Below are positions 39,521 through 51,099 of a DNA stretch of 64,000 nt, one piece after another (the stretch's first letter is position 1; the number at the start of each line of letters is the position of its first letter). The position numbers and the translations under genes are program-made. The notes under the pieces are model-generated. The model was not told the DNA's origin, ran no database searches, and saw only the letters and a list, made by a program, of their open reading frames with translations. This stretch comes from Pomphorhynchus laevis. Taxonomy: Eukaryota; Acanthocephala; Palaeacanthocephala; Echinorhynchida; Pomphorhynchidae. The stretch is taken from assembly GCA_012934845.2 (NCBI GenBank), contig WNNJ02002877.1, positions 1 to 64,000 on the forward strand, written 5' to 3'.

Positions 39521-39774
39521 ATTTCCTGTGATGCAACTTGTAAAGAGTCTTTGACTCACCGTATTGTCTATATAATAATAAGTCATCTGATATGTTATTA
39601 TTGATTTGTGGATTTGTTTTAGCGGTAATATGACATCTGTCATAAATACTGTATTATTGATCCGACATTATTATTTTTATAATTTTCAAGCAAGTTTGTT
39701 AAATTTTTCTATAATGTAGAATTATACATCAACAAAATATTATTAAAATATTAAATTTACAATATATAAATCAA

Positions 39775-40255
39775 CACAATATTATTAAAAATAAATTTAA
39801 ACTATCAAGTTAAAAAATTATGGATGGATAATAAATAATATACTTTGTATTGGAATGATACTAAAGAGTTTTATTAGAGGAAATACATCATTAGCATGTA
39901 TTTGGACTTGCTGCTATGTTGGGTAGAGGAGTGAGGGGCCGAAACCTTATATCATAGCAGCTAATTCTGATAAACTCTATTCCTTATTCTTATACATCTT
40001 ATGTTATTTAATAGTCAATTCATAAAAATTGACTTTTATTTTCAATTTAAATTTTTTATTTTAAGTTGATTTAAATTATAGAAAATCTTGCAACAATTAT
40101 TTATTTTATTATTTAATTATTAAATTTTAATATAAATATAATAATATTAATATAATATAATTTTGATATATAAATTCTATAAAATCTTATATAACTATTT
40201 ATTATTTATCTATATTTATATATCGTATAAAATACGTGAACTCAGTTATCCGATG
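39775..40255 (+). mobile_element. PLE-1 3' end, decayed
   Basis: Remnant of the RT end (AATCAACACAATATTATT... to TGGATGGATAATAAATAA) and pLTR. CTGCTATG and CATAGCAG of the structured core are kept near 39913 and 39952; the outer helix is lost. Confidence 0.8.
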
Positions 40256-40259
40256 TAAT

Positions 40260-41100
40260 TTTTCTAAATGTTTTCCTTTTCTCTTTAGTCACTCTATGCA
40301 AATTATTATTTTTATATAATAGTATTTCTATAAAAAATCTTTTATAATTATTTATTTATCTTTATTTTTGATTTATATATAGTAAAAAATACGTAAATAT
40401 AAATATAAATATAAATCTAATAGATATAATTATAAATCTAATAAATTATTAAATATAAATTTTATATTTAAATAATTAAATACAATTTAATATTTAATTT
40501 TCAATATAAAAATCAATATAATATTATTAAAAATAAATTTAAATTCTTAAGCGAAAAATATTTATAAAAAACGATTTTAAGAATTCTGTCTAATTGGGTT
40601 TAACGGAAGCAGTAATCAAACAGTCAAAGTGTCTGACGGCAGTATCCATTTTACTAGTGACATTTTTATTATAAAATTATGATGTCATGGTATGAAATCA
40701 TACGATGATGTCATCGTATGAAATCATCGTTTGACGTCATTGCTATTTTTAGTTTAATAATGGAAAGAATGACGTAATCCATTATGATTGCAAAGTCGTT
40801 TCCTAAGTTCAAACCGACAAATTAGTCAGTTTGTCAGCGAACTTAATACGCACCAATCATTAATAAATTTATGGATTAAATTATCCAATATGATAATATG
40901 TATTATATACATATTATATATGATAATATATAATATCATGATCCATAATATATGGATCATGATAAGATAAAATACGATAAAATTTCGCTCTTTATACTTT
41001 TAATAACAGAAATTGAGAAGTAAAATTTTTTACAAAAGGATAAGTCCGATATTTCATATGCGATCATCATGTTAATGTTCAAGCAAGTTTGATATTTTTT
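40260..41100. other. AT-rich, with one more scrap of PLE-1
   Basis: About 40495-40570 again resembles the PLE-1 RT end. 40665-40745 carries overlapping short palindromes (ATGATGTCATCGTATGAAAT). No gene. Confidence 0.45.
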
Positions 41101-41104
41101 ATTT

Positions 41105-41645
41105 TCCTATAATGTAGAATAATACATTAACAAAATATTAAAATATTAAATTTACAATGTATAAATCAACAAAATATTATTAAAAATAAATTTAAACTTT
41201 TAAACGAAAACTTTCTATGGATGGATAATAAATAATATAATTTGTATTGGAATAAGATACTAGATAATCAAATTTAATCAGAGGAAATACGGTTTTTTAT
41301 TAGCATGTATTTGGCACCGCTGCTATGTAGGGTTGACGAATATGGACCGGAACCTGATAACATAGCAGTTCCTTCTGATGACTTCAAATCCTTAGTTGAA
41401 ATTTTTTTATGGATAATAAACAATGTGCCTTGTATTTAAATAATATCAGATTTACTAGAATCTTATAACGTCGCAGTTCCTGATGACTCCTAATCTTTAT
41501 ACTGATACATCGTCTTTTATTTATTATTCAATTCAAATATGATTTTTATTCGAAATTTCAATTTTTTTTATTTTAAGCTGATATAAATATAAATTGTATA
41601 AAATATTATGTAATTATTTAATATTTATCTTTATTTTTATTTATA
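41105..41645 (+). mobile_element. PLE-1 3' end, decayed, partly doubled
   Basis: RT end plus pLTR core (CTGCTATG/CATAGCAG, about 41331 and 41362). A second partial pLTR start (CGCAGTTCCTGATGACTCC, 41472) follows. Confidence 0.75.
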
Positions 41646-41649
41646 TATC

Positions 41650-41925
41650 GTATTCTGATACAACGTATACCCCCTTTCCCCCTTTCCTTCTTCCCCCACA
41701 GATACTATTGATATAAGAAATTATTAATATCTTATTACCAATAAGATATTGACCTGTGAACTTTGTTTTCGCGGTAATATGACCTCTATCATAAATACTA
41801 TAGCTATGTATTTTTGTAATTATTTCATAATATTTTATTTTTATCATCAAAATATACTAATATTAAATATAATAGTGTATATTTAAATATAAGTATTTAA
41901 ACTGTGAAGTGATATATTTTTATAG
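41650..41925. other. AT-rich, no gene
   Basis: Nothing recognised beyond a C-rich run at 41669-41697. Confidence 0.4.
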
Positions 41926-41929
41926 ATAT

Positions 41930-42290
41930 ACTTTGTGTTAGAATAAAAAAGAGAAATTTCCTCTGTTGTAATGATAATATAATAATATCATTATTACAAC
42001 ATATAATATAATATTATAATATTATAATATAATATTACAATATTATTATGATGATAATATATTTTTTATTATTATATTATAAATATTATAAATAATAAAT
42101 ATTAAATATTATAAATAATATTTATATTATCATTATATTAATGATAATATAATCACAACAGAGGAAATACATCATTGACATGCATTCATCCCCGCTGCTA
42201 TACCGTGTCGAGGACTAGGAACCAACTAGCAGTTGACGTCCTGATGATCAATAATCTTAATAATCTTATTAATATTATATTATTTCAAAT
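41930..42290 (+). mobile_element. PLE-1 pLTR relic carrying an AT palindrome
   Basis: The conserved CAGAGGAAATACATCATT lies at 42159 and CTGATGA at about 42212. A 200-bp AT palindrome whose arms begin CTCTGTTGTAATGATAATA (41960) and end TATAATCACAACAGAG (42165) precedes it. Confidence 0.65.
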
Positions 42291-43840
42291 CAATTAGTAT
42301 AAAATATCTTGCAACAGTTAAGTGATATTAAGCTCATTTCGATAGCTCATGCTACCATATTCAGTAACGAATTCAGCCCACTTTCCAAGCTCTAAGATAA
42401 GCTGAAGGGCTCATTGTGACTATTCAATACAAATAAAAACAGAATTTTTAGCGAAGACATGTATTCTCATTTTAAATTGACGCTATTTTTAGATATTTTC
42501 CTAATTACGCCGATTGAGCCTACAACTAAAATTTCAAAACTCTAAGCTATACAAAAAGTACCATATCATGCCACTATATGAAAATTTAAATCCATTGTTT
42601 CCACTCAATGTGAAAACTTTTTCCCGATAATAATTTTTGAAATTATTACTACAAGATTTTCATTATAAAAAAGTTTACAGCCTTTAAAATATTCTAAATG
42701 TTTATAAAACTATTAATAATTAATTCTTTATTTCATATTTTTATTTGCACAATTTAATTTATTCCAAAATAGAATGTGTTATAAATTAATATCTTATAGC
42801 ATTTACTTGATTTTATTATTACTTATTTGATGAATTAATAACAAAGTAATTTAATGTTTTTCAAAATGATTTTGGATTCATAGTAATTTAAGATTTTAAG
42901 TAATTCGATTTACTTTAAATCTAGATTTTTATATATTATGAAGATGTATTCGTTCATAAATAATTACAGTTGATATTACACGCATTTTGAAATAACTCAC
43001 ACCTTAATATCACGTAAAAAACTGAAGATACAGTAAGTAAATAGAAAAAATAATAAATAAACTTACGTAATTTAAATTTTGTATATTTGCAAACGTAAAC
43101 TAATTAAAAATTAAAATTAAATTCAAAAATATTAATTCTTTTAAGAAATATATTATCCGTAAGGATTCGCTGTATTCTATGAATAAATAAAAAATATTTT
43201 TAAATACAAATTGATATTCCTGTGCAGTCATTCTTACAGGTTAAATTTTAGACTTTTTTATTCTGCACTTTACTTCAATCCATGACCTAGTCAGCTAACG
43301 ATCCAATCTACAGCATATGCATATTAATGTAATATACATATAATATAATATAATATACATAGTATACATACAAGTTTAGCAATAACAATAAAGAAAGGTT
43401 TTCAAATTGAAGGTTGTCAAAAGAAAGTTTTTTAAATTTCATCTTCCTTTTCCAATGCTGATTTAATTTGAAATCAGAAATGATTTCAATAAAATGTGCA
43501 AATTAAATAGATAAATATAATTGTTCATACAGCTTAAGTTTCATGTTTCGTTTATTTAATGTTGGCTAACGATCATAGGACTAGTTTGCTGTCCTAAATT
43601 TGTCCTAAATTTTAAAAAATTTTAATCTAAAATTTTAAAAAGTTAACTAAAATCATTTATAATTTCAAATTAAATCAGCGTTATTTCATATTAAAATATC
43701 CCCACTAATACTTAAAAGTCAACAATACTCGGTTTAAAAGCATATGATTGCATATATATAGGCTAGTTCTCAAATAGAACGTCGAATATTTCCCAACCAT
43801 CCCTGATTTAATTTGAAATCAGAAATGATTACATATAACA
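42291..43840. other. AT-rich stretch, no gene
   Basis: 1.5 kb with no coding signal. A phrase around GATTTAATTTGAAATCAGAAATGATT occurs at 43459 and 43805. Confidence 0.5.
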
Positions 43841-43844
43841 GATC

Positions 43845-44460
43845 AACTAACTGAGTCTACGTATTTTATACTATTTGTAAATTAAAAATAATGCTAAATA
43901 CAAAATAAATAATTAAATGATCATTCTATTTTATTTAAAATAAAAATCACTTTTATGAATTACTAATATAAGCAGACGATGTATCAGAATAAGGATTAGA
44001 GGTCATGATTAGATTCATGATTAAAATACGTGTCCATTAAATTATATAAATGATTTTGAAGAAAGCAAATATCATTACATATTGTTGCAATTCTTAAAAT
44101 TTTATTATTTGATGTATTATATTTAATATTATATGGTATGCATGAATGCTCATGCAAAAATATTTGTTTTGTAAATTTAAATATGTCATTACGGTATAAG
44201 TTAAAAGTAGTTTTAATTAATAAATAACAGACATTGTATCACAATAAGGATTAGGGGTCATCAGGATGAACTGCTGTGCTATCAGGTTTTGACCCATATT
44301 CCTCGATCCAACATATCAGCGGGGACAAATACAAGCTAATGGCGTATTTCCTCTGATGAAATTTGATTATCCAATATATTTTTTAAAAAGTATATTATTT
44401 ATCCATATATAAAAATTCCCCGCTTAACAGTTTTATAGAACTGTTATAGGTTCTATAAAA
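43845..44460 (-). mobile_element. PLE-1 3' fragments, decayed
   Basis: A pLTR end (CTAACTGAGTCTACGTATTTT, 43847), RT C-terminal text in minus orientation (44030-44215) and another pLTR core (44240-44345). Confidence 0.8.
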
Positions 44461-44469
44461 CCTATAAGG

Positions 44470-45790
44470 GCGATCATTGCTCATCTTAACCCTTCTCGAT
44501 CTTCCTTTTGGAAGATATTCAAGAAGTTTGTTTGCTGGAGAGATAAGGCTTTGGATTGGATAGGTAGTATAGTCCTTGATAAAGTTTCGGAGGAGTCACT
44601 AGCCCTACACAATTATAAGCAACGCAATCTCCGCAACCAATCCCACCTTGGGGAGACTTCAGGAGTAGAGACTTATCTGTCGCAGATATTCTCGATGACT
44701 TGGGGCCTCTTTCGAGCACCTCTAAATCCGTCGCTCCGCTATCTTCTCGTGTCTGTCAGCTTTTGACAGCCGATCAAAGAAGAAGGTGGCCGTCACAATG
44801 CTATTAGCCACCCCAACCGATGTGGTCGGTATCAACATTAGCAAGAGAATTTTTATTCCTAAAAAGTATCCGGTCTATTGTCCTAAAGACGTGCGGCCCA
44901 TTTCGATTCAAAATTCCCTCGTTTCGTTCTACGAAAAAGCGCTTGCGCGTAGAATCCGTGATCATCTGAGTAGGCGAAATTTAATCCCACCTGGTTTCCA
45001 TGGGATTGTCAAAGATCGCTCGGTCGATTCAGCAGTTGGTGAGGTGCATCGGTTTTGTCAGGAGAACAGTCATCGGCTAGCTGTGGCTGTTTTCCTTGAT
45101 TTTTCCGCTGCATTTGACCGCATCTCCATTCCCTTTGTTATCGCCTCTCTCAGGTCCTTCGGGACCTGAGATAAGCACTCAGGTTAGCGGATATTAGCTC
45201 TCAGGACATGAGATTAGCACTTCGGAACCTGAAACTTAAGAGATTAGCACTCTCTTCGCTCTCCTCAATATTCGCCTCTGAACCTTATAATACGAATCTT
45301 ATTCTCAATTCGTCCAAATCGCAGGTGATTGTCTTTCATGGCACTCCTGTGACAAAGAAAAAATAAAGAGACTAGCACTCTCAGCTCTTTCTTCCATATT
45401 GACTAATCAACCAATCCCTACCTTCACAAGTCGAGTAAAATACCTGGGGTTCACTGTTTCGGGGAACAGGTCGGCGAAAGCAGACCTGGATAGACTCAAA
45501 CGTATCATGAAGAGAGCTAGATGGGCTCTGAAACGGGCCCAGCATATGTCGTTGAAAGTGAAAACCCAGGTGCGCATCTGGAGGACTTGGGCTATCTCGG
45601 GATGTCTTCTTTTCAAGAGGACTTCCCCTAGAGCAAAGGCTAAGGTTTCTTAAGCTCCTCGTCTCGCGTTTACCCAGCATAGTCCGGACCGACTGGACTC
45701 TTCGGGGGAGATAAGAGACCCCGGGTGGTTCAGTCGGAAGGCGGCGTGTTAGATAGATTGGGGGGCTCACATCCTTCCTGATTTCAGGCC
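44470..45790 (+). mobile_element. R1/I-like LINE relic (family F)
   Basis: Plus-strand pieces: DWIGSIVLDKVSEESLALH, then KYPVYCPKDVRPISIQNSL, HGIVKDRSVDSAVGEVHRF, FLDFSAAFDRISIPFVIASL (RT motif A) and SRVKYLGFTVSGNRSAKADL. GC-richer than the surroundings. Motifs B and C are lost to a deletion; several frameshifts. Clade is tentative. Confidence 0.65.
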
Positions 45791-45906
45791 GTAATATAGG
45801 TATGAAGACATGATTAAAGTAGAAGAAAGAAAGTCTTGTTTTTGACTGACTTTATTTAATCGCTGTATTTATCACTGTTTTTTGTATTAGTAAAAAAATC
45901 TTACTA

Positions 45907-47148
45907 ATGAAAGAGGTTAATTCTAATGATTTAAATGTAAATCCAACATATGAACGTAGTGAGTTGAGTTTAGCAACAATTATTACAAGTCACTGTTCTA
46001 TAATGGATAAAAATGGTATAAAGGTTGAATTAGATAATAAAACTATACCTATATTATATTGGAATCCAAAATTACATAAAAATCCAATAAAACCTAGGTT
46101 CATATGTAGTGCGTTTAAATGTACATTAAAACCACTTTCTGTTTATATGAATAAAATACTTAAAGTAATTAAAGCACATTTTAAAAAATATTGCAAGGTT
46201 ATCCAAATTAATACTGGTATAAAACACTATTTCAGTATTAATTCTACAAAAGAATTTTTAGAACAGACAAAAGGAATAAATTTTCAAAATATAAATACAT
46301 ACGATTTTAGTACTCTTTATACAAATCTAGATTTAGTAGATATTAAAGAAGCGTTAGTAAAATTAATTAACCTTGTATTCGGAAAAAGATATACATATAT
46401 ATGTTATAATAATTATAACGCCTATCTAACAAAAATTAAACCATCAAATAAATATAAATATATGGATAAAATTGAATTAATAGAATCCTTAAATATTTTG
46501 ATAAATCAAAATTATTTAAAAGTAGGGACATCTATATTTAGACAAGTAAAAGGTGTTCCAATGGGTGGTAATAGTAGCCCAATTATAGCTGACTTGTTTT
46601 TAAGCTTTATAGAATATGAATTTGTTCATAACTGTGTAAAAACTAAATCTAAACAATATAAATATATGAAATATATGTTTCGATACATTGATGATATATG
46701 TGTATTTAATTCTAATAATTTTTATTCAATTAGTGAGCACATTTATCCAGAAAGCCTTATTCTTAACAAAACCAATATTAATGATAAAGAAGGTGTATAT
46801 CTAGATATAAACATTAAATTAACATTAACTAAAACTACTGTTAATTTATATCGTAAAAATGACATATTTAAATTTACAAGAAACATATTTTTGCATGAGC
46901 ATACATGCATTCCATATAACATCAAATATAATTCATTAAATAATGAAATTTTAAGAATTGCAACAATATGTAATGATATAAACTTTCTTCAAAATCATTT
47001 AAAAAAATTAATAGATACATATTTTAAACTAGGTTACTATAAAAATAACATCAAGCAGAAAATAGTAAAATATATAAATCAACACAATAATATAAAGAAT
47101 AAATTTAAACTCTTAAGTGGCAAATTTTTATGGATGGATAATAAATAA
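45907..47148 (+). CDS. PLE-1 reverse transcriptase, intact copy
   Basis: 413 codons without interruption, ending LSGKFLWMDNK. Catalytic motifs are as in the 8366-9601 copy: YDFSTLYTN, KGVPMGGNSSPIIADLF and FRYIDDICVF. The two copies differ at scattered residues, mostly conservative, consistent with recent activity. The frame is open upstream of the ATG. No endonuclease domain follows; the stop is 40-50 bp before the pLTR core. Confidence 0.9.
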   Translation: MKEVNSNDLNVNPTYERSELSLATIITSHCSIMDKNGIKVELDNKTIPILYWNPKLHKNPIKPRFICSAFKCTLKPLSVYMNKILKVIKAHFKKYCKVIQINTGIKHYFSINSTKEFLEQTKGINFQNINTYDFSTLYTNLDLVDIKEALVKLINLVFGKRYTYICYNNYNAYLTKIKPSNKYKYMDKIELIESLNILINQNYLKVGTSIFRQVKGVPMGGNSSPIIADLFLSFIEYEFVHNCVKTKSKQYKYMKYMFRYIDDICVFNSNNFYSISEHIYPESLILNKTNINDKEGVYLDINIKLTLTKTTVNLYRKNDIFKFTRNIFLHEHTCIPYNIKYNSLNNEILRIATICNDINFLQNHLKKLIDTYFKLGYYKNNIKQKIVKYINQHNNIKNKFKLLSGKFLWMDNK

Positions 47149-47192
47149 TATACTTTGTATTAGAATAAGATACTAGATAGTTATTTCAGAGG

Positions 47193-47290
47193 AAATACAT
47201 CATTAGCATGTATTTGGCCCCGCTGCTATGTTGGGTAGAGGAGTTAGGGGCCGAAACCTGATAGCATAGCAGTTCCTCCTGATGATCTCT
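47193..47290 (+). ncRNA. Structured core of the PLE-1 terminal repeat (ribozyme-like candidate)
   Basis: Hairpin AAATACAT (47193-47200)/ATGTATTT (47208-47215). Interlocked helices GGCCCC (47216-47221)/GGGGCC (47247-47252) and CTGCTATG (47223-47230)/CATAGCAG (47265-47272). GAAA (47253-47256) and CTGATGA (47279-47285). AGAGG (47188-47192) can pair with TCTCT (47286-47290), which places GAAA and CTGATGA almost as in a hammerhead open at stem II, but with an extra base and no good stem I. PLE terminal repeats are known to carry hammerheads; this one does not fit the consensus. Confidence 0.5.
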
Positions 47291-47509
47291 AATTCTTATT
47301 CTGATACAACGTCTCTTATTTATTAGTCAATTCATAAAAATGACGTTTATTTTAAATTTTATTTTTTAAACTTGATTTAAATTATAGAAAATCTAAAAAC
47401 AATTATTAATTTTATTATTTAATTATTAAATTTTGATTTAGCATTATTATGTTTTGTTTATTTTATAATTATATAACAATACGTAGACTCAGTTAGCTGA
47501 TTTAATTAT

Positions 47510-47990
47510 AGAATTACAGACGACTTTGAATTTACGCCATGTTAGCATACATCACTCAAACTAATCGAAAATACCACATGATATGCATGACCTATTGGGT
47601 CCAGACATCTTAATTTATTGAGAATGTCATATGGTACAGTAAAGCATAAAGGATTCTCAAAGCATTAGTATGTTTAGAAATACCAAAATGATATAATGTC
47701 TAAATCGAAGTATATACGAAGTTAGATATATAATTTTGTAGTTTTGCAAGGTGACGTAATATTCAACGAGGATAACAAAGGATTAAGTCAATAATTGTTA
47801 AGTCAATAGACTAAAATGCTGCTGTTCTATAGTATAGGAAGTTACAATGAACCTGATATGATAAATCAGTAATAGTATATTAAACACTAATAAACACTCG
47901 TTGACTTGCAAACACAAAAGATAAGTGATTGAAAAAATGTTATTTAAGATTAACATCGAAACAACGAAGACAAATACCCAGCAATGCTAA
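47510..47990. other. No gene seen
   Basis: Short intergenic stretch between PLE-1 and the end of RNMT; no repeat recognised. Confidence 0.5.
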
Positions 47991-47994
47991 ACAA

Positions 47995-49041
47995 TTAACC
48001 TTGTCTTCTCTTGAAAATAAAACAAACATATATTGTTGCTGCTTCCCATTCCTCTTTCGATAAAGTACCAAGACGGCTGCCGGCTTTGTTCATTTTATTG
48101 TACACTATTCTAGCATGTTCGTATGAAAGGTTTGAATTATCATGAGGTTCATCCAATGGATATGGCTTCAAAGCTTCCATTATCGACAACAGGTGTCTTT
48201 GTTTTTTGCAGTTTTCGGTAAAAAAATCTTTAAAGTTTTTACAATAAATCAAGTCCAGATTAAAATCTTCTGCGATGCGTTTAAAGGCAGGGAAATAAAT
48301 TAGATATTCTGGACAATTTATAAGTTCATCAAGTTTAAAGTCTATTTCTGCACCAAAAAGCTTGGGTGGGAAGGTTAACCTACTAAAATCAATACTGTAT
48401 ACACCGTTATCTATAATAGTCGAATTAGGATTTCTTGTACGTTCTATATCCCATCTACGAACTAATTCAAAGCAATCGGTTGTAGTTCCAAAAAAGAGAC
48501 CGCCGGGTTTTAATAAATATGACACATTTCGGAGAAATGCTTTTACATTGTCGAAACAGTTGAAAATATAATGGACAACAAACTGACAACTAATTATATT
48601 AAACTCTCCTTGCTCAAATTCGCTTCTTAGATCATCGCAAACGTTAAGAACATGAAAACTTGTTTCACATGTATCATCTAGTGATTTTCCATTACTACCA
48701 CTACTAGTGGACTGGTTAACCTTCTCATAACGCTCTTTACACTGCTGTAAAGCGATTTCACAGAAATCTAAAAAAGCCAATCGTTGTGGTTTCATTCTCC
48801 TCCATTTAGTAACATCCCCTCCTTTGCCACACCCAAAGTCTAAAACCCTTGAGTGTTTATCAATATTTCGTCTTTTTACACATTCGCTAATCAGTACTGT
48901 TTTGATCCAATTATTAAAGCTCCGCAAGTGAAATATTTTCGATTTTGAACGATCGCTATGATGAGTTTCTTTTAAAACACTGTAATGCTGAACAACTAGG
49001 TCATCTTTTGTTTCATTGGAATCTGACTGACAATCTGCCAT
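47995..49041 (-). CDS. RNMT: mRNA cap guanine-N7 methyltransferase, single exon
   Basis: 348 codons uninterrupted. Transfers methyl from S-adenosylmethionine to N7 of the cap guanine in the nucleus. Signatures: HLRSFNNWIKTVLI (residues 38-51), SAM-binding motif I RVLDFGCGKGGDVTKW (65-80), acidic strand end LAFLDF (88-93), IISCQFVVHYIFN (149-161), KPGGLFFGTTTDCFELVRRW (178-197). Length fits the catalytic domain without the long N-terminal extension of the human enzyme (476 aa). No introns, like the SUGT1 ORF. Start chosen at the first ATG; the 30 residues before the first family block are acidic and unconserved. Confidence 0.94.
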   Translation of the reverse strand: MADCQSDSNETKDDLVVQHYSVLKETHHSDRSKSKIFHLRSFNNWIKTVLISECVKRRNIDKHSRVLDFGCGKGGDVTKWRRMKPQRLAFLDFCEIALQQCKERYEKVNQSTSSGSNGKSLDDTCETSFHVLNVCDDLRSEFEQGEFNIISCQFVVHYIFNCFDNVKAFLRNVSYLLKPGGLFFGTTTDCFELVRRWDIERTRNPNSTIIDNGVYSIDFSRLTFPPKLFGAEIDFKLDELINCPEYLIYFPAFKRIAEDFNLDLIYCKNFKDFFTENCKKQRHLLSIMEALKPYPLDEPHDNSNLSYEHARIVYNKMNKAGSRLGTLSKEEWEAATIYVCFIFKRRQG

Positions 49042-49294
49042 TTCAACCGCTATCGAGCTGGAATCCTTAATTTACATACAATTTTGCTGATAACAAATCA
49101 TCTCAATAAATAGAATTAGGATAAATGTGTTCATGCTTTCTGAAACAGCATGATATAAAATTACTTATTGCATATTTATGTAGAAAATAAATATGAAATT
49201 TTTAAAAAATAAATATGAAATATAAAAAAATATTTACATATAAAAATACTTAAATATTTAGATATGTATATTTATATGCACACTAAAAAAACGA

Positions 49295-49833
49295 TTTATT
49301 TTAACGTGGCAAATGCGTGTCAGCGCACGCTTACATGACCACAACAAAACAAAAATGTAAATCATGTGTCGAGGTGTGAACGGAGGAGGTGTTTGAATGT
49401 GATAAAGGAAGGAGCGCAACGGACGTCGAGAATGAGTTGATTCCAGGCGAGCGAGGCAGCGACGAGGAAAGATCGGAAACCGTATTTGTTGGAGTAATTG
49501 GGAACAGAGGAGTAAGAGGGTATGACGGGAACGCAGTGATAGAGAGGTAAGGCGAGTGTCGTCTAAGAAAGGAAGGTTGATGAACGATGGGGAGCCGACA
49601 GCGATGAGACGAAAAGTTACGAGAAGAAGGCGGAGTTTGATGCGGATGTGGATGGTGGGCCAGGAGAGTTGGGCAAAATATGTGGATGTGTGGTCGAAGC
49701 GACGGAGACGAAAGAGCACTCGAACGGCGGTGTTGATTATTCGTTGTAGGGGTAGGATGATGGATTTTGGAGAATTGGCGAAAAGGCTAAGGCAGTAATC
49801 GATTTTAGGGAAAAGAAGCGATGAATACCACAC
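49295..49833 (-). mobile_element. CR1-like LINE, family B, 3' fragment
   Basis: Encodes LLFPKIDYCLSLFANSPKS, then RVLFRLRRFDHTSTYFAQL and INLPFLDDTRLTSLSLRSR. 5' truncated at about 49833; 3' hairpin at 49301-49332. Very similar to the copy at 62895-64000. Confidence 0.9.
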
Positions 49834-49866
49834 TAATATTATGCACTTAATATTACAATCATTTCA

Positions 49867-50405
49867 GATCAGCTAACTTAACCTACATATTTTATACTAT
49901 ATATAAATCAAAAATAAAAATAAATAATAAATAATTATTTAAGATTTTATACAATTTATATTTATAAAAAATTGAAATTTGAAATAAAAGTCAACTGTTA
50001 TGAATTGACAATTAAAAGCAGTCGATGTATCAGAATAATGATTATAGCTCATCAGGAATAACTGCTATGTAATAAGGTTTCGGCCGCTAATTCCTTGACC
50101 CAAAATAGCAGCTGGGCCAAATACATTCTAATGACGTATTGCCCCTGATTAAATTTGATTATATTATTATTAAATACAACCTCGACTGTATGTAACCTCG
50201 ACTGTATGTTAACCTCGACTGCGGGTAACCTCGACTGTATGTTTTACTAAAATAAATTTTTCCATTAAAAAAATTATTAAATACAACAGCAGCAAAAGAG
50301 CGTAGAGCTCGTACAGGCTGGGTACAGTATCTTATTATAATACAAAGTATATTATTTATTATTTATCCATAAACATTTTACGTTTAAGAGTTTAAATTGA
50401 TTCTT
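49867..50405 (-). mobile_element. PLE-1 pLTR relic with internal minisatellite, copy 1
   Basis: pLTR end motif ATCAGCTAACTTAACCTACA, structured core (about 50050-50150) and RT-end text (50345-50405). Four short repeats of AACCTCGACTGTATGT (about 50178-50245) sit inside it. Confidence 0.8.
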
Positions 50406-50486
50406 TATAACAGATGTTGTATAAGAATAAGAATTAGAGGTCATCAGGAATAACTGCTCTCTGTACAAGAATAAGAATTAGAGGTC

Positions 50487-51060
50487 ATCAGGAGGATCAG
50501 CTAACTTAACCTAAATATTTTATACTATATATAAATCAAAAATAAATAATAAATAATTATTTAAGATTTTATACAATTTATATTTATAAAAAATTGAAAT
50601 TTGAAATAAAAGTCAACTGTTATGAATTGACAATTAAAAGCAGTCGATGTATCAGAATAATGATTATAGCTCATCAGGAATAACTGCTATGTAATAAGGT
50701 TTCGGCCTCTAATTCCTTGACCCAAAATAGCAGCTGGGCCAAATACATTCTAATGACGTATTGCCCCTGATTAAATTTGATTATATTATTAAATACAACC
50801 TCGACTGTATGTAACCTCGACTGTATGTTAACCTCGACTGCGGGTAACCTCGACTGTATGTTTTACTAAAATAAATTTTTCCATTAAAAAAAAGACCAAA
50901 TACATGCTAATGATGTATTTCCTCTGATAAAACTATCTAGTATCTTACTTTAATACAAAGTATATAATTTATTATCCATCCATAAAATTTTACGTTTAAG
51001 AGTTGAAATTTATTTTTAATAATATTTTATTTATTTGTATATTTTATGATTATATAATAA
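50487..51060 (-). mobile_element. PLE-1 pLTR relic with internal minisatellite, copy 2
   Basis: Near-identical to copy 1 at a distance of 620 bp, including the four AACCTCGACTGTATGT units (about 50798-50862); then a different pLTR/RT-end remnant (50893-51060). Confidence 0.82.
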
Positions 51061-51099
51061 TTATATTAATGATTTAATAATTATTTATTCTATTTATTT

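Larger units (their letters stand above)
45900..47505 (+). mobile_element. PLE-1 copy, plus strand, intact RT
   Basis: RT frame followed by a complete pLTR ending AATACGTAGACTCAGTTAGC. The 5' end abuts the family F relic at about 45895, so the copy is 5' truncated. Confidence 0.92.

Noticed and set aside
41669-41697. C-rich run as a telomere-like or regulatory element
   Set aside because: Short, single and without a repeated unit.
47188-47290. Canonical hammerhead in the PLE-1 terminal repeat
   Set aside because: The best register needs an extra base after CTGATGA or uses the core G in stem II, and stem I next to the core does not pair.
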